Shown here piece by piece: positions 16,253 through 25,870 of a DNA stretch of 64,000 nucleotides. The position numbers and the translations under genes were made by a program. The notes beneath the pieces are model-generated. The model saw only the letters and a program-made list of their open reading frames with translations, was not told where the DNA came from and did no database searches. Positions within the stretch are counted from its first letter, which is position 1; the number at the start of each line of letters is the position of its first letter. Origin of the DNA: Streptomyces venezuelae ATCC 10712 (lineage in GTDB: Bacteria; Actinomycetota; Actinomycetes; Streptomycetales; Streptomycetaceae); contig NZ_CP029197.1 in assembly GCF_008639165.1 (NCBI RefSeq), positions 496,001 through 560,000 on the forward strand, given 5' to 3'.

Positions 16253-16834
16253 TCAGCGGAGGACGCGCGAGCCGGCGCCCGGCCGGGGGGCGCCGTCGTG
16301 GTCGTGGTCGCCGTCGGGGCTGTCTCCGTTGGGGCGGTCTCCGTCGGCGCGGTCTCCGTTCGGGCGGCCCGCGCGGGACCGGCCGTTGCCGTCTCTTTCG
16401 GCGTGGTCGCCGTCGGGGCGCCCGGCCCAGGACCGGCCGTCGCCGTCGTGTTCGGCGTGGTCGCCGTCGGGGCGGCCCGCCCGGGACCGGCCGTCGCCGT
16501 CTCGGTCCGCCGCGTGGCGCCCGGTGGAGCCGTCGCCGGGTGAGGCCTTGAGGAGGTCGAGGAGACCGGTGATCTCGTAGTCGCCTTCCAGCGGGTGCCG
16601 GAAACGCTTGCCGGGAGCCAGGCGGTAGCGGTTGCGCCGCCCTTCACGAGCATGCGTGAGGTATCCGGCGGCTTCGAGATCCGCGACGATGGCCTGCACC
16701 GTCCGCTCGGTCACGCCGCACGCGGCGGCGACGTCCCGAAGGCGAACGCCCGGGTCCCTGGCGATCACCACCAGCACACGGGCGTGATTCGTCAGGAACG
16801 TCCATGACTGACGGTCACCTGCACTGTCACTCAT
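16253..16834 (-). CDS. Winged-helix (MarR/ArsR-like) regulator with a repetitive acidic tail
   Basis: A 193-aa protein starting at ATG 16832-16834; an in-frame ATG 36 bp upstream is less likely because a promoter-like -10 lies between them. Residues ~10-95 form a winged-helix domain (RLRDVAAACGVTERTVQAIVADLEAAGYL, of which the ERTVQAIV part is the recognition helix). The C-terminal third is low-complexity, rich in Asp, Gly, Arg and Pro, and made of about three 18-residue repeats encoded by a 54-bp tandem array. The DNA-binding role is supported by the fold; the tail's function is unknown. Confidence 0.75.
   Translation of the reverse strand: MSDSAGDRQSWTFLTNHARVLVVIARDPGVRLRDVAAACGVTERTVQAIVADLEAAGYLTHAREGRRNRYRLAPGKRFRHPLEGDYEITGLLDLLKASPGDGSTGRHAADRDGDGRSRAGRPDGDHAEHDGDGRSWAGRPDGDHAERDGNGRSRAGRPNGDRADGDRPNGDSPDGDHDHDGAPRPGAGSRVLR
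16361..16503. repeat. 54-bp tandem repeat, about 2.6 copies
   Basis: The marker GACCGGCCGT recurs at 16377, 16431 and 16485, exactly 54 bp apart. The array lies in frame inside the winged-helix gene and encodes 18-residue repeats of type DGDGRSRAGRPDGDHAE. Copy number could vary between strains. Confidence 0.85.
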
Positions 16835-16840
16835 ACGGAC

Positions 16841-16870
16841 ATTATGGGACGGTCTTCTCATGAGCCGCAA
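16841..16870 (-). promoter_or_regulatory. candidate promoter of the winged-helix gene
   Basis: On the minus strand TTGCGG (16865-16870), an 18-bp spacer, and CATAAT (16841-16846), six bases before the ATG. This implies a leaderless or very short-leader mRNA. The plus-strand side of the same gap has TTGACA at 16897-16902 in an AT-rich stretch and may serve the STAS gene. Confidence 0.4.
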
Positions 16871-16970
16871 GACCGGAAATACATCTCATGTTTTTCTTGA
16901 CATATTTTGTGACAGATGCGGATGATGGTGATGAAACAGCCCACAGTGGCTGACCCCATGGGAGCCCACG

Positions 16971-17330
16971 ATGAATCCCACCCCGCTCGCGGCCGTCCCG
17001 GCAGCACCTCCGCGGATGACCACGGATGTCACGCCGGACGGCACCCTCCTCGTCAGCGGTGAGATCGACGCCTCGACCGCCTCCACGCTGCTGCGCGCCC
17101 TCACCGACGCGCTGCGCGCCCACCCCGGGGGCGTCGCCCTCGACCTCTCCGCCGTCACTTTCTGCGACTGCGCCGGCCTGCGGGCCTTCCTGGCCGCCCG
17201 GTACCAGCACCTCGACATCGGGCGCCTCCCCCTCCGGGTGGTCGCCGCGAGCCCCCGGATGACCCGCCTGCTCCGGTTGACCGGCACCGGCTGGCTCTTC
17301 GACGGGCCGAGGACGGAGCCGGTTCAGTGA
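16971..17330 (+). CDS. STAS-domain anti-sigma factor antagonist-like protein with Cys at the phospho-Ser site
   Basis: A 119-aa protein with the STAS fold (RsbV/SpoIIAA family). Members normally bind RsbW-type kinases and release a sigma factor when unphosphorylated. The loop reads VTFCDCAGL (D66-C67), where active antagonists have D-S. It therefore cannot be inactivated by Ser phosphorylation in the usual way. It lies next to an RsbW-like ATPase on the other strand, and the two 3' ends overlap by 7 bp. A constitutive antagonist role, or a non-sigma role, is inference. Confidence 0.8.
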   Translation: MNPTPLAAVPAAPPRMTTDVTPDGTLLVSGEIDASTASTLLRALTDALRAHPGGVALDLSAVTFCDCAGLRAFLAARYQHLDIGRLPLRVVAASPRMTRLLRLTGTGWLFDGPRTEPVQ

Positions 17331-17755
17331 AGCGGCAGCCGCGCCTCGATGGTCTTGCCGTCGCCCGGCGGCAGGAACACCCTGACCTCCTCCGCGAGCT
17401 GCCGGACCAGCGGCCAGCCGAAGCCGCCTTCCGCCGCGCCGCAGGCCCGTTCCCGTCTGCGGACGTCCGTGAAGTGCGGCAGCTCACCGCTCGGGTCCGC
17501 GACGCTGATCGTCACGGCGCTCGCGTCGACGTCCACACCGAAGCCGGTCAGCCCGCCGGCGTGCCGCAGCGCGTTGGTCACCAGCTCGGACGTCACGAGC
17601 AGCGCGTCTCCCACCGCGGTCGCGGAGGGCGGGGTCCCCGGTTCCAGCGCGGCCACCTCCAAGGCCTCCGCCACCCGGGCGCGCGCCTCGGCCGCGTCAC
17701 GCGGAACCGGATGCCGGCTCGTGTGCGGTGTGCGATGTCCCGTGGTCACTCCCAT
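17324..17755 (-). CDS. RsbW-like ATP-binding protein (anti-sigma factor kinase family)
   Basis: A 143-aa protein with start placed at ATG 17753-17755; upstream in-frame ATGs extend it to 17935 but that stretch is low-complexity and overlaps the sigma-factor promoter. HATPase_c_2 domain: N-box TSELVTNALRHAG, G1 VADPSGELP and a G2-like EGGFGWPLVRQL. The family phosphorylates STAS antagonists and/or binds SigB-type sigma factors. It is divergent from the sigma gene (169 bp), so it may control it, but the partnership cannot be read from sequence. Confidence 0.85.
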   Translation of the reverse strand: MGVTTGHRTPHTSRHPVPRDAAEARARVAEALEVAALEPGTPPSATAVGDALLVTSELVTNALRHAGGLTGFGVDVDASAVTISVADPSGELPHFTDVRRRERACGAAEGGFGWPLVRQLAEEVRVFLPPGDGKTIEARLPLH

Positions 17756-17866
17756 CCCGCCCTGTCTTCGCTCGTTCCCACCCCGCCTCTCTGCTTCGTC
17801 CACCCGGCCCCTGCCCCGACGGAGCGTCCGCATTCCCCCTTCCTCGTTCGCTCCCGTTCCCCCGTC

Positions 17867-17891
17867 GCGTGCGCGGCGCGGGAACGGGTAT
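17867..17891 (+). promoter_or_regulatory. candidate sigma-B-type promoter of the sigma factor gene
   Basis: GCGT (17867-17870), a 15-bp spacer, then GGGTAT (17886-17891). This fits the Streptomyces sigma-B-type pattern GNNT-N14-16-GGGTAY. It suggests the sigma factor transcribes its own gene. Confidence 0.5.
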
Positions 17892-17923
17892 GAATTCAGA
17901 GGGGACCTCTTCGAGGAGCCTTC

Positions 17924-18901
17924 ATGTCGAACCACCGCACCACCGCCAGGATCGGCCGAACCTCGGCCCTCCCCCCGCGCGCCGGCCCCGAGCCGCCGGC
18001 GGAGGCCCTGACCGGTCTCCCGGAGATCGCGGACCCCCTGGCCGTGAGCACCTCGGACGCGCGGACGCTCTCGACGGCGCTCTTCGAGCGGCTGCGCTCA
18101 CTGGAGGAGGGCACGGCGTCGTACTCGTACGTGCGCAACACCCTGGTCGAGCTGAACCTGAGCCTCGTCAAGTACGCGGCCACCCGGTTCCGTCACTCCA
18201 GCGAGAACTGGGAGGACCTCGTCCAGGTGGGCACGGTCGGCCTCATCAAGGCCATCAACCGCTTCGACCCCGCACGCGGGAACGAGTTCATGTCCTTCGC
18301 CCTGCCCACGGTGCTCGGCGAGATCCGGCGCCACCTGCGGGACACCAGCTGGAGCGTCCACGTGCCCCGGCGGCTGCAGGAGCTGCGCCTCGACGTGGCC
18401 AAGGCGAACGACGCCCTGGAGCAGGAGCTGGGCAGGCCGCCGACGGCAGCCGAGCTCAGCGACCGTCTCCACATCACGGAGGACGAGCTGCGCGAGGGCC
18501 GGATCGCCGCGAACGGGTTCGCCAGCCGCTCGCTCGACGTGCCCGTGGACGACGAGGACGCCGGGCCCGGCATGCTCGCCCGCTGTCTCGGTAGCGATGA
18601 CGACGCCTTCGAGAAGGTGCTCAACCTGGAGGCGCTGAAGCCGCTCGTGGCCGCCCTTTCCGAGCGGGACCGCACGATCCTGGCGCTGCGTTTCGGGGGC
18701 GAGCTGACCCAGGCGGAGATCGGCGAGCGTCTCGGCCTCTCGCAGATGCACGTGTCGCGGCTCCTCAGCCGCATCCTGGGCGGCCTGCGTACGGCCCTGA
18801 CCACGGAGGACCCGCCGGCGGCCGAGGCCGCGACCGGGTCGCCCGCGTCAGGGACCCGCGGGACCGCCGCCGCCCGGAGGGTCGCCGCGAAGCGGACCTG
18901 A
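17924..18901 (+). CDS. SigB/SigF/SigG-type RNA polymerase sigma factor
   Basis: A 325-aa protein starting at ATG 17924 with Shine-Dalgarno GAGGAG. Conserved regions: 2.1-2.4 (NLSLVKYAATRF through EDLVQVGTVGLIKAINRFDP and GNEFMSFALPTVLGEIRRHLRD), region 3 (RRLQELRLDVAKAN, PTAAELSDRL), and region 4 (ERDRTILALRFGGELTQAEIGERLGLSQMHVSRLL). The first 45 and last 40 residues are Ala/Pro-rich extensions. It probably directs a stress or developmental regulon. Two RsbW-like kinases and two STAS proteins are encoded within 2.3 kb, so partner switching is likely. Confidence 0.93.
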   Translation: MSNHRTTARIGRTSALPPRAGPEPPAEALTGLPEIADPLAVSTSDARTLSTALFERLRSLEEGTASYSYVRNTLVELNLSLVKYAATRFRHSSENWEDLVQVGTVGLIKAINRFDPARGNEFMSFALPTVLGEIRRHLRDTSWSVHVPRRLQELRLDVAKANDALEQELGRPPTAAELSDRLHITEDELREGRIAANGFASRSLDVPVDDEDAGPGMLARCLGSDDDAFEKVLNLEALKPLVAALSERDRTILALRFGGELTQAEIGERLGLSQMHVSRLLSRILGGLRTALTTEDPPAAEAATGSPASGTRGTAAARRVAAKRT

Positions 18902-18914
18902 CGTCCCGCCGGGC

Positions 18915-18963
18915 GGCAGCCCGCGGGACCCGTCGCGTCGTGCGCCGGGTCCCGCGGGCTGCC
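18915..18963 (+). terminator. terminator of the sigma factor gene
   Basis: A perfect 17-bp stem (arms 18915-18931 and 18947-18963) with a 15-base loop, starting 13 bp after the stop codon. Confidence 0.8.
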
Positions 18964-19082
18964 CCGCGCTTCCCGGCGCGCGCCCCGAAGCCTCGGCGCA
19001 GGTGCCGCGCACCTCGGCCGATGCAACCCTATGGGCCCCCGAGTCCTGGGCCCGGGTGCCGCGCGCCTCGGCCGCCGGCCGC

Positions 19083-19275
19083 TCCTACCGGGTCTCCCCG
19101 CGCGGGCCCAGAGCCGGGACACCGGGACCGGCGTCGCCCCCTCCGCCCCTACGGGGTCTCCCCGCGCGGGCCCGACGCCGGGACACCGGGACCGGCGTCG
19201 CCACCTCCGCTCCTACGGGGTCTCCCCCGCGCCGGCCCGGGGCCGGGACGCCGGGACCGGTGTCGCCACCTCCAT
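19083..19275. repeat. 64-bp tandem repeats, three copies, overlapping a gene 3' end
   Basis: The marker GGGTCTCC recurs at 19090, 19154 and 19218, 64 bp apart. The third copy encodes the C-terminal tail and stop of the RsbW-like gene 19213-19725; the other two lie in the non-coding gap beyond it. The array looks like repeated duplication of that gene end. The rest of the 18902-19212 gap holds the sigma terminator and GC-rich sequence with no gene that I can support. Confidence 0.8.
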
Positions 19276-19725
19276 CCAGACGGACTTGCCCGCCTCCGTG
19301 GTGACGGCGCCCCACGCGCGCGTCAGACGGTCGATCACGATCAGACCGTTGCCGCCCGGCGTCCCCGGCGCGCCGTGCGGGCGGAAGGCCGGGGTGCGGC
19401 TGCTCCGGTCGCTCACCTCGATCCGCAGGTCGCCGGCCACCTCGGCGGGCCGCCGCGGGTCCGCGGGGGCGAGCCGGATCACCAGCTCCGTGGGGCCGCC
19501 GGCGTGCAGACAGGCGTTGGTCACCGCTTCCGAGACCACCAGGAGCACGTCCTCGATCGCCAGCTCGCGTTCCGCCGGGGTGAGGCCCGTGGTTCCCGGG
19601 GAACCCGGCCAGTCCCAGTCTTCGAGCGCGACGCGGCAGAAGTCGCGGCAGCGCGCCACCACCGACTCGCCGCTCGGCAGCCCGAGGCGCCTGATCTGCC
19701 CTCGCACCCGGATCGGTTCGCTCAT
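19213..19725 (-). CDS. RsbW-like anti-sigma factor / serine kinase
   Basis: A 170-aa protein starting at ATG 19723-19725. HATPase_c_2 domain with N-box VSEAVTNACLHAGG, G1-like IEVSDRSSRTP and G2-like GGNGLIVIDRLTRAWG. It probably binds a SigB-type sigma factor and phosphorylates the STAS protein encoded 34 bp upstream, with which it shares orientation. The last ~17 residues are encoded inside a 64-bp tandem repeat and may not be functional. Confidence 0.85.
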   Translation of the reverse strand: MSEPIRVRGQIRRLGLPSGESVVARCRDFCRVALEDWDWPGSPGTTGLTPAERELAIEDVLLVVSEAVTNACLHAGGPTELVIRLAPADPRRPAEVAGDLRIEVSDRSSRTPAFRPHGAPGTPGGNGLIVIDRLTRAWGAVTTEAGKSVWMEVATPVPASRPRAGAGETP

Positions 19726-19759
19726 CCCCGCCTCCGCCGTCCCCGGCTCCACGCCGCGT

Positions 19760-20152
19760 TCACGGCTGCTCTCCTTCGGCGAGTTCCCCCGGCAGCTCCT
19801 CGTACACCGTGAACACGGCGATGACACCGGTGATGTCGAAGACCCGCGCGACCGGCGGGCTCAGCGCGGCGAGTTCCAGTGCGCCGCCCGCCTCGATGGC
19901 CTCAAGGCGTGTGGTGAGCAGCAGGTTCAGCCCGGTGGAGTCGCAGAACGCGAGCTGTGCGCAGTCGACCACGATCCGCTCGGGGCGCCGTTCCAGCGCT
20001 CCGGCCAGGGCCTCGCGCAGGGGTTCCTGGGTGTCCCGGTCGAGTTCGCCCGTGACCGTGACGACGGCCGTGGCACCGCTCCACCGCACGGCGGCCGTCA
20101 GACGTGGGCCGGTGGGCCCGACGTCACCCGTCACCGTCGCATCCCTTGACAT
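19760..20152 (-). CDS. STAS-domain anti-sigma factor antagonist (RsbV-like)
   Basis: A 130-aa protein. STAS fold with the intact phosphorylation loop LAFCDSTGLNLLL (D71-S72), so it can be switched by an RsbW-type kinase. It is the first gene of a two-gene unit with the RsbW-like protein downstream, the classic antagonist/anti-sigma pairing. In contrast, the other STAS protein in this window has Cys at this position. No sigma gene is in the same operon; the nearest is the SigB/F-type gene at 17924. Confidence 0.9.
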   Translation of the reverse strand: MSRDATVTGDVGPTGPRLTAAVRWSGATAVVTVTGELDRDTQEPLREALAGALERRPERIVVDCAQLAFCDSTGLNLLLTTRLEAIEAGGALELAALSPPVARVFDITGVIAVFTVYEELPGELAEGEQP

Positions 20153-20384
20153 CCAGTGCTCCGCTTCCCGTCGCCGCGGCCATCAGGGCTGAGGCCGACG
20201 ATACGCCGGAGGCTCCCGGCACGGCGAGTGGAGGCCGCCGGCCGTGCGCTCCGGTCGGCAGCGGTGTCTCGTGGGTTGCCACGAAGGGTGTCCCGGGTAC
20301 GGATGTGACCCCGGCCGACGGGGCAGTCGGGGCGTATGGCCCCCGGGTTGCGCGCGGGGCCCCGGGAGCGGGAGGTGAGGGCGG

Positions 20385-20945
20385 ATGGCGGACGACGGCA
20401 CCGGGCGGGAGAGCGATGACGGGCGCGGCCGGACGGGCGGGACGGGTGCGTCGGGCGGGACGGGCCGCAGGAGGGGGCGCGAGGAGACGGCGGACGAGCG
20501 CGCCGACCGGCAGTGGCAGGACCTGTTGCAGGAGACCCGGGTGGCCCAGACGGGCGTCCAGATCCTGCTCGGTTTCCTGCTGACGGTGGTCTTCACGCCC
20601 CGCTTCGAGAGCCTCGGCTCGGCCGACAAGGGGATCTACATCGCCACCGTGGTCCTCGGGTCGCTGGCCACCGGCGCGCTCATAGGGCCGGTGTCCTTCC
20701 ACCGTGTCGTCGCCGGGCGGCGGCTCAAGCCGCACGCGGTCACCTGGGCGTCCCGGCTCATCTTCGTCGGCATCGTGCTCCTGCTCGCCACGCTCACGAG
20801 CGCGCTCTTCCTCATCCTGCGGGTGGCCACGGACGACGGGCTCGTCCCGTGGATCGTCGGGGCGGTCCTCGCCTGGTACCTGCTGTGCTGGTTCGCCCTG
20901 CCGCTGTGGGCGCGCCGCCGGCACACCGCGGAGCGCGAGGAGTGA
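20385..20945 (+). CDS. DUF6328-type four-helix membrane protein
   Basis: A 186-aa protein with start ATG 20385 and Shine-Dalgarno GGAGGTGAGG. A Gly/Arg-rich cytoplasmic N-terminus (~45 residues) is followed by RQWQDLLQETRVAQTGVQIL and four hydrophobic segments. This matches the actinobacterial DUF6328 pattern. The function is unknown. It is followed 82 bp later by a small basic protein gene, possibly cotranscribed. Confidence 0.7.
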   Translation: MADDGTGRESDDGRGRTGGTGASGGTGRRRGREETADERADRQWQDLLQETRVAQTGVQILLGFLLTVVFTPRFESLGSADKGIYIATVVLGSLATGALIGPVSFHRVVAGRRLKPHAVTWASRLIFVGIVLLLATLTSALFLILRVATDDGLVPWIVGAVLAWYLLCWFALPLWARRRHTAEREE

Positions 20946-21027
20946 GCGGGGTGGGTGCGGGTAGCCGCACGGGCACGACCAGCCGGCCGATCGAACGGGG
21001 CCGGGACGACGAGGGAAGGAGCACGTC

Positions 21028-21351
21028 ATGCCGCGCGGATCCAGCCCGAAGCGGGAACGGCAGTACGAGCACATCAAGGAGAGCGCGGAGCAGCGCGGCG
21101 AGAGCGAGAAGCGCGCCAAGGAGATCGCCGCCCGCACCGTCAACAAGGAACGCGCCCGGCACGGCGAGTCGGAGACGGCGAGCAAGCTGTCCTTGGAGGA
21201 CATGTCCTCAGGCGAGCGCGGCGGCAAACGCTCGCACAGCGGCGCTCAGGGCCGTACGTACGACCAGCTGTACGAGGAGGCCAGGCGCCGCAACCTCGAC
21301 GGCCGCTCGAAGATGAACAAGGCGCAGCTCAAGCGCGCTCTGGACGACTGA
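21028..21351 (+). CDS. Small basic protein, 'plasmid stabilisation protein'-like
   Basis: A 107-aa highly charged protein (MPRGSSPKRERQYEHIKES). The N-terminal half is Lys/Glu/Arg-rich and helical. The C-terminus TYDQLYEEARRRNLDGR then SKMNKAQLKRALDD resembles a Rho-N/SAP-like nucleic-acid-binding motif. Such proteins are widespread in Streptomyces and are often named plasmid stabilisation proteins without direct evidence. Shine-Dalgarno GAAGGAG. The last 23 bp overlap the convergent amidase gene. Confidence 0.75.
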   Translation: MPRGSSPKRERQYEHIKESAEQRGESEKRAKEIAARTVNKERARHGESETASKLSLEDMSSGERGGKRSHSGAQGRTYDQLYEEARRRNLDGRSKMNKAQLKRALDD

Positions 21352-22759
21352 CGTCCTGGATGCGGCGGAACGGTCGGTCCGCCTCCAGCGCGTAGGCGAC
21401 CTCCAGGAGGTTCCGTTCGCTGCCGGGACGGCCGGAGAACATGACGCCGACGGGCAGCCCGTCCGGTGTCGTGGTCGCCGCGGGGACGGAGATCGACGGC
21501 GTGCCGACGACGTTGTTGACGGGCGTGAAGGCGACGTAGGCGAGGATGCGTTCGACGAGGGTCGGGTAGGGGACGGTCGGGCTGAGGTGCCCGATGCGCG
21601 GGGTGGTGTGGGCGAGGACGGGCGTGAGGACGAGGTCGAGCCCGCGGAAGGCGGCCGCGTACGCGACCTTCGTGCGCTTCAGCCGCCGTAGCACGGCCGG
21701 GGTGCGCCGCCAGCTCTTGAGGTACTCCTCGCGCAGCCCCCGGCTCAGGCCGTCCATCCGGTGCCGGTCGAAGTCGGCGCCGAAGGTGCGGCCGGTGGCG
21801 CCGATCAGGAACGAGAGCAGGCCCCAGTAGACGAGGAAGTCCTCGGTGAAGCGGGGGTCGAGGTCCAGTTCCACCGGTTCCACGGTGTGGCCGAGCCGTT
21901 CGAGGGTCGCCACGGTCTCGTCCACGGCGGCCCGGGTGACGGCGTCGGCGCGGACGCCGTTCGGCGAGTCGACCAGGAACCCGATGCGCAGGCGGCGGTC
22001 CGACGGGCCCTCGACGAGTCCCAGGGGCGGGAGTGCGGGGTTGCGCCAGTGGGTCTCGGCGGCGGCGAGGAACGCGGCGGTGTCCCGTACGGACCGGCTC
22101 ACGATGCCGTCGGAGACGATGTCCAGGGGCAGCCGGCGGCTCTGGTCGTTGGTCACGACCCGGCCGCGGGTCGGCTTGAGTCCGACGAGTCCGCAGCAGG
22201 CCGCGGGGATGCGGATCGAGCCGCCGCCGTCGTTGGCGTGGGCGATGGGTACCGCTCCGGCGGCGACGAGCGCGGCGCTGCCGCCCGATGAACCCCCGGC
22301 CGAGTACGCGGTGTTCCACGGGTTGCGCACCGGTTCGGCGTGCTCGTACTCGGTGGCCGGGCTGAAGCCGAACTCGGGGAGCCTGGTCTTGCCGAGGACG
22401 GTGACGCCGCTGCTCAGGAGCTGTCGGGCGAAGGGTGCGTGGCGGCGCGCGGTCCTCGGGGTGAAGGCGGCGCTGCCGTGGCCGGTGGGCAGGCCGAGGA
22501 AGTCGGTGTTGTCCTTGACGAAGGTCGGCACTCCGGCGAGTGCGCCGCCCGCCGTGCCGGGCACGGGGGCGTCGACGCGCGTCTGGACTGCGTGCAGCCG
22601 CGCCTCGACCTGCCGTACCCGCTCGGCGGCGTCCTCGGCGACCTCGGCGGCGCCGACCTCGCCCCGCCGTATCGCCTCGGCGAGCCCGACGGCGTCGTGC
22701 TCCCCCAGCGCGTCGTCCCGGAAGGCGTGCACCGTCTCGCGTTCCTCGAAAGTCGTCAC
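21329..22759 (-). CDS. Amidase (amidase-signature family)
   Basis: A 476-aa protein starting at GTG 22757-22759. The amidase-signature Ser-cisSer-Lys triad is visible: Lys in FVKDNTDFLGLPT (~95), cis-Ser in GGSSGGSAALVAAG, and nucleophile Ser in DGGGSIRIPAACCGLVGLKP. It would hydrolyse carboxamides, and the substrate is unknown. The gene has its own divergent promoter region shared with rox. It could be unrelated to resistance despite the proximity. Confidence 0.88.
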   Translation of the reverse strand: MTTFEERETVHAFRDDALGEHDAVGLAEAIRRGEVGAAEVAEDAAERVRQVEARLHAVQTRVDAPVPGTAGGALAGVPTFVKDNTDFLGLPTGHGSAAFTPRTARRHAPFARQLLSSGVTVLGKTRLPEFGFSPATEYEHAEPVRNPWNTAYSAGGSSGGSAALVAAGAVPIAHANDGGGSIRIPAACCGLVGLKPTRGRVVTNDQSRRLPLDIVSDGIVSRSVRDTAAFLAAAETHWRNPALPPLGLVEGPSDRRLRIGFLVDSPNGVRADAVTRAAVDETVATLERLGHTVEPVELDLDPRFTEDFLVYWGLLSFLIGATGRTFGADFDRHRMDGLSRGLREEYLKSWRRTPAVLRRLKRTKVAYAAAFRGLDLVLTPVLAHTTPRIGHLSPTVPYPTLVERILAYVAFTPVNNVVGTPSISVPAATTTPDGLPVGVMFSGRPGSERNLLEVAYALEADRPFRRIQDVSRPERA

Positions 22760-22819
22760 CGCTACCTCAGCCCCCGGCCGTGTGGATGTTGGCCGCCAGC
22801 ATGCCCTACCAACCGGTAA

Positions 22820-24397
<1,578 letters not shown>

Positions 24398-24427
24398 GCC
24401 GCCGGGGGCGCCGCCCCCGCGCACCGC

Positions 24428-25825
24428 TCAGGGGCGGGGGCCCTCGACGCCCCCGCCCCGCCGCGTGACCTCCCGCCGCAGTGCCAGGGCCGCAGCCCCG
24501 GTGACGGCAAGAGGGACGCACAGCAGCAGGAAGAGCTGCGAGATGCCCCAGCCGGCGCCGATGAGCACCCCGCCGAGCACTCCGCTGGCGAGCGTGCCCA
24601 GGCGGCCCCAGCCGCTCATCCAGCCCATGCCGGTCGCCCGCAGCGTCGCCGGGTAGGCCAGCGCCCCGACCGCCTGGAGCGCGCCGAGGGACGCGCCCAG
24701 GCACACGCCGAGGACCGCCACCAGCACGAACATCCCCGTGTGGCCGGTGCGTGCGGCCGCCGTGACGCCGACGACCAGCGCGCTGAGCGACGACGCCAGC
24801 GCGAGGGCGCGGAAGCGGTCGTACCGCCGCAGGCCGAGCGAGGCGAGGAGCTGTCCGCAGAGGGTCCCGGCGCCGAAGAGCCCGACGGCGAAACCGGTGC
24901 GCGCGGCCGTGAGTCCGGCCCGTTCCCCCAGCAGCGGAAGGTAGTTGAGGAGCAGGAAGACGACGCCGAGCAGGACGAAGTAGCAGAACCAGATCAGCAG
25001 GGTGGTCCCGGTGAAGGCGCGGGACAGCACGAGGGCGCCGACCCGCTGCCGTGGCTGTCGCTCCTGGTCCCTGGCGCCGGTCAGGTCGACGTGGGAGGTG
25101 TCCCGGCCGGGGGCGAGCAGCGCGAGGGTCTCGCGGATCCGCTCGGCCGGGCGGCCACGGGCGAGCAGGACGCTCACCGACTCCGGGACGTAGGCGACGA
25201 CGAGGGGGATCAGCAGCAGCGGGGCGAGGCCGCAGATCGCGAGGGCCGCGGGCCAGCCGAGGCCCGGGATGACGGTCGAGGCGAAGAGTCCGCCCGCCAC
25301 CGTCCCGGCGGCGACGCCCGCGAAGGCGAGCGCCACGACGGGTGCGCGGCGGGCGGCCGGTGTCGCGTCGGCGACGACCGCCATGACGACCGGGGCGACC
25401 GCGCCGAGCCCGGCACAGGCGACGACGCGGAGGGTCGCGAAGGGTCCCACGGTCGTGGTGAGGGCCATCGCCGCCGTGGCCGCCCCGAAGAGGAGGAGGC
25501 CCGCGACGGTCACGCCCTTGCGTCCGTACCGGTCGGCCAGCGGTCCGGCGACGGCTCCGCCGGCGGCCATGCTGAGCACCCCGGCGGTCACGGTGGTGGT
25601 GACCGCGCTCATCGAGGTGCCCCAGTCGCGGATGAGGTGGGGGTAGACGAAGCTCGCGATGCTGATGTCGAGTCCTTCGGCGATCATCACCATGAGGCCG
25701 ATCAGGGCGACGAGCCGCTGTCTCGGTCCCATCGGGGCTTCGTCGAGGAACTCCTGGACGCTCAGCCGCGCCGGCGGTGGCGGTGCCCCGGCCCGTCCTG
25801 GGCCCGGAGCGGAGTGGAGACGCAT
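24428..25825 (-). CDS. MFS transporter, aromatic acid:H+ symporter-like (vem cluster border)
   Basis: A 465-aa protein with 12 predicted membrane helices. After an N-terminal Pro/Ala stretch, it has LSVQEFLDEAPMGPRQRLVALIGLMVMIAEGLDISIASFVYPH, where the D-in-helix-1 pattern is typical of the AAHS family, and GPLADRYGRKGVTVAG after helix 2. AAHS members move benzoate- or hydroxybenzoate-like acids. This fits a cluster built on 3,5-dihydroxybenzoate, so it may export or re-import the starter or product. It lies at the left edge of the 16-gene set, in the same orientation as dpgD and the PKS genes. Confidence 0.82.
   Translation of the reverse strand: MRLHSAPGPGRAGAPPPPARLSVQEFLDEAPMGPRQRLVALIGLMVMIAEGLDISIASFVYPHLIRDWGTSMSAVTTTVTAGVLSMAAGGAVAGPLADRYGRKGVTVAGLLLFGAATAAMALTTTVGPFATLRVVACAGLGAVAPVVMAVVADATPAARRAPVVALAFAGVAAGTVAGGLFASTVIPGLGWPAALAICGLAPLLLIPLVVAYVPESVSVLLARGRPAERIRETLALLAPGRDTSHVDLTGARDQERQPRQRVGALVLSRAFTGTTLLIWFCYFVLLGVVFLLLNYLPLLGERAGLTAARTGFAVGLFGAGTLCGQLLASLGLRRYDRFRALALASSLSALVVGVTAAARTGHTGMFVLVAVLGVCLGASLGALQAVGALAYPATLRATGMGWMSGWGRLGTLASGVLGGVLIGAGWGISQLFLLLCVPLAVTGAAALALRREVTRRGGGVEGPRP
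24431..24459. terminator. hairpin between rox and the MFS gene, possibly bidirectional
   Basis: A perfect 11-bp G/C stem (24431-24441 with 24449-24459), loop of 7 bases. It lies inside the last codons of the MFS gene and 34 bp after the rox stop. A smaller GGGGGC-GCC-GCCCCC hairpin precedes it at 24404-24418. Together they may end rox transcription. Confidence 0.45.
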
Positions 25826-25870
25826 GGCGTTGGCCTTTCCGTGGGGGTGGTTCCGTCGGCTTCCGGTCCG

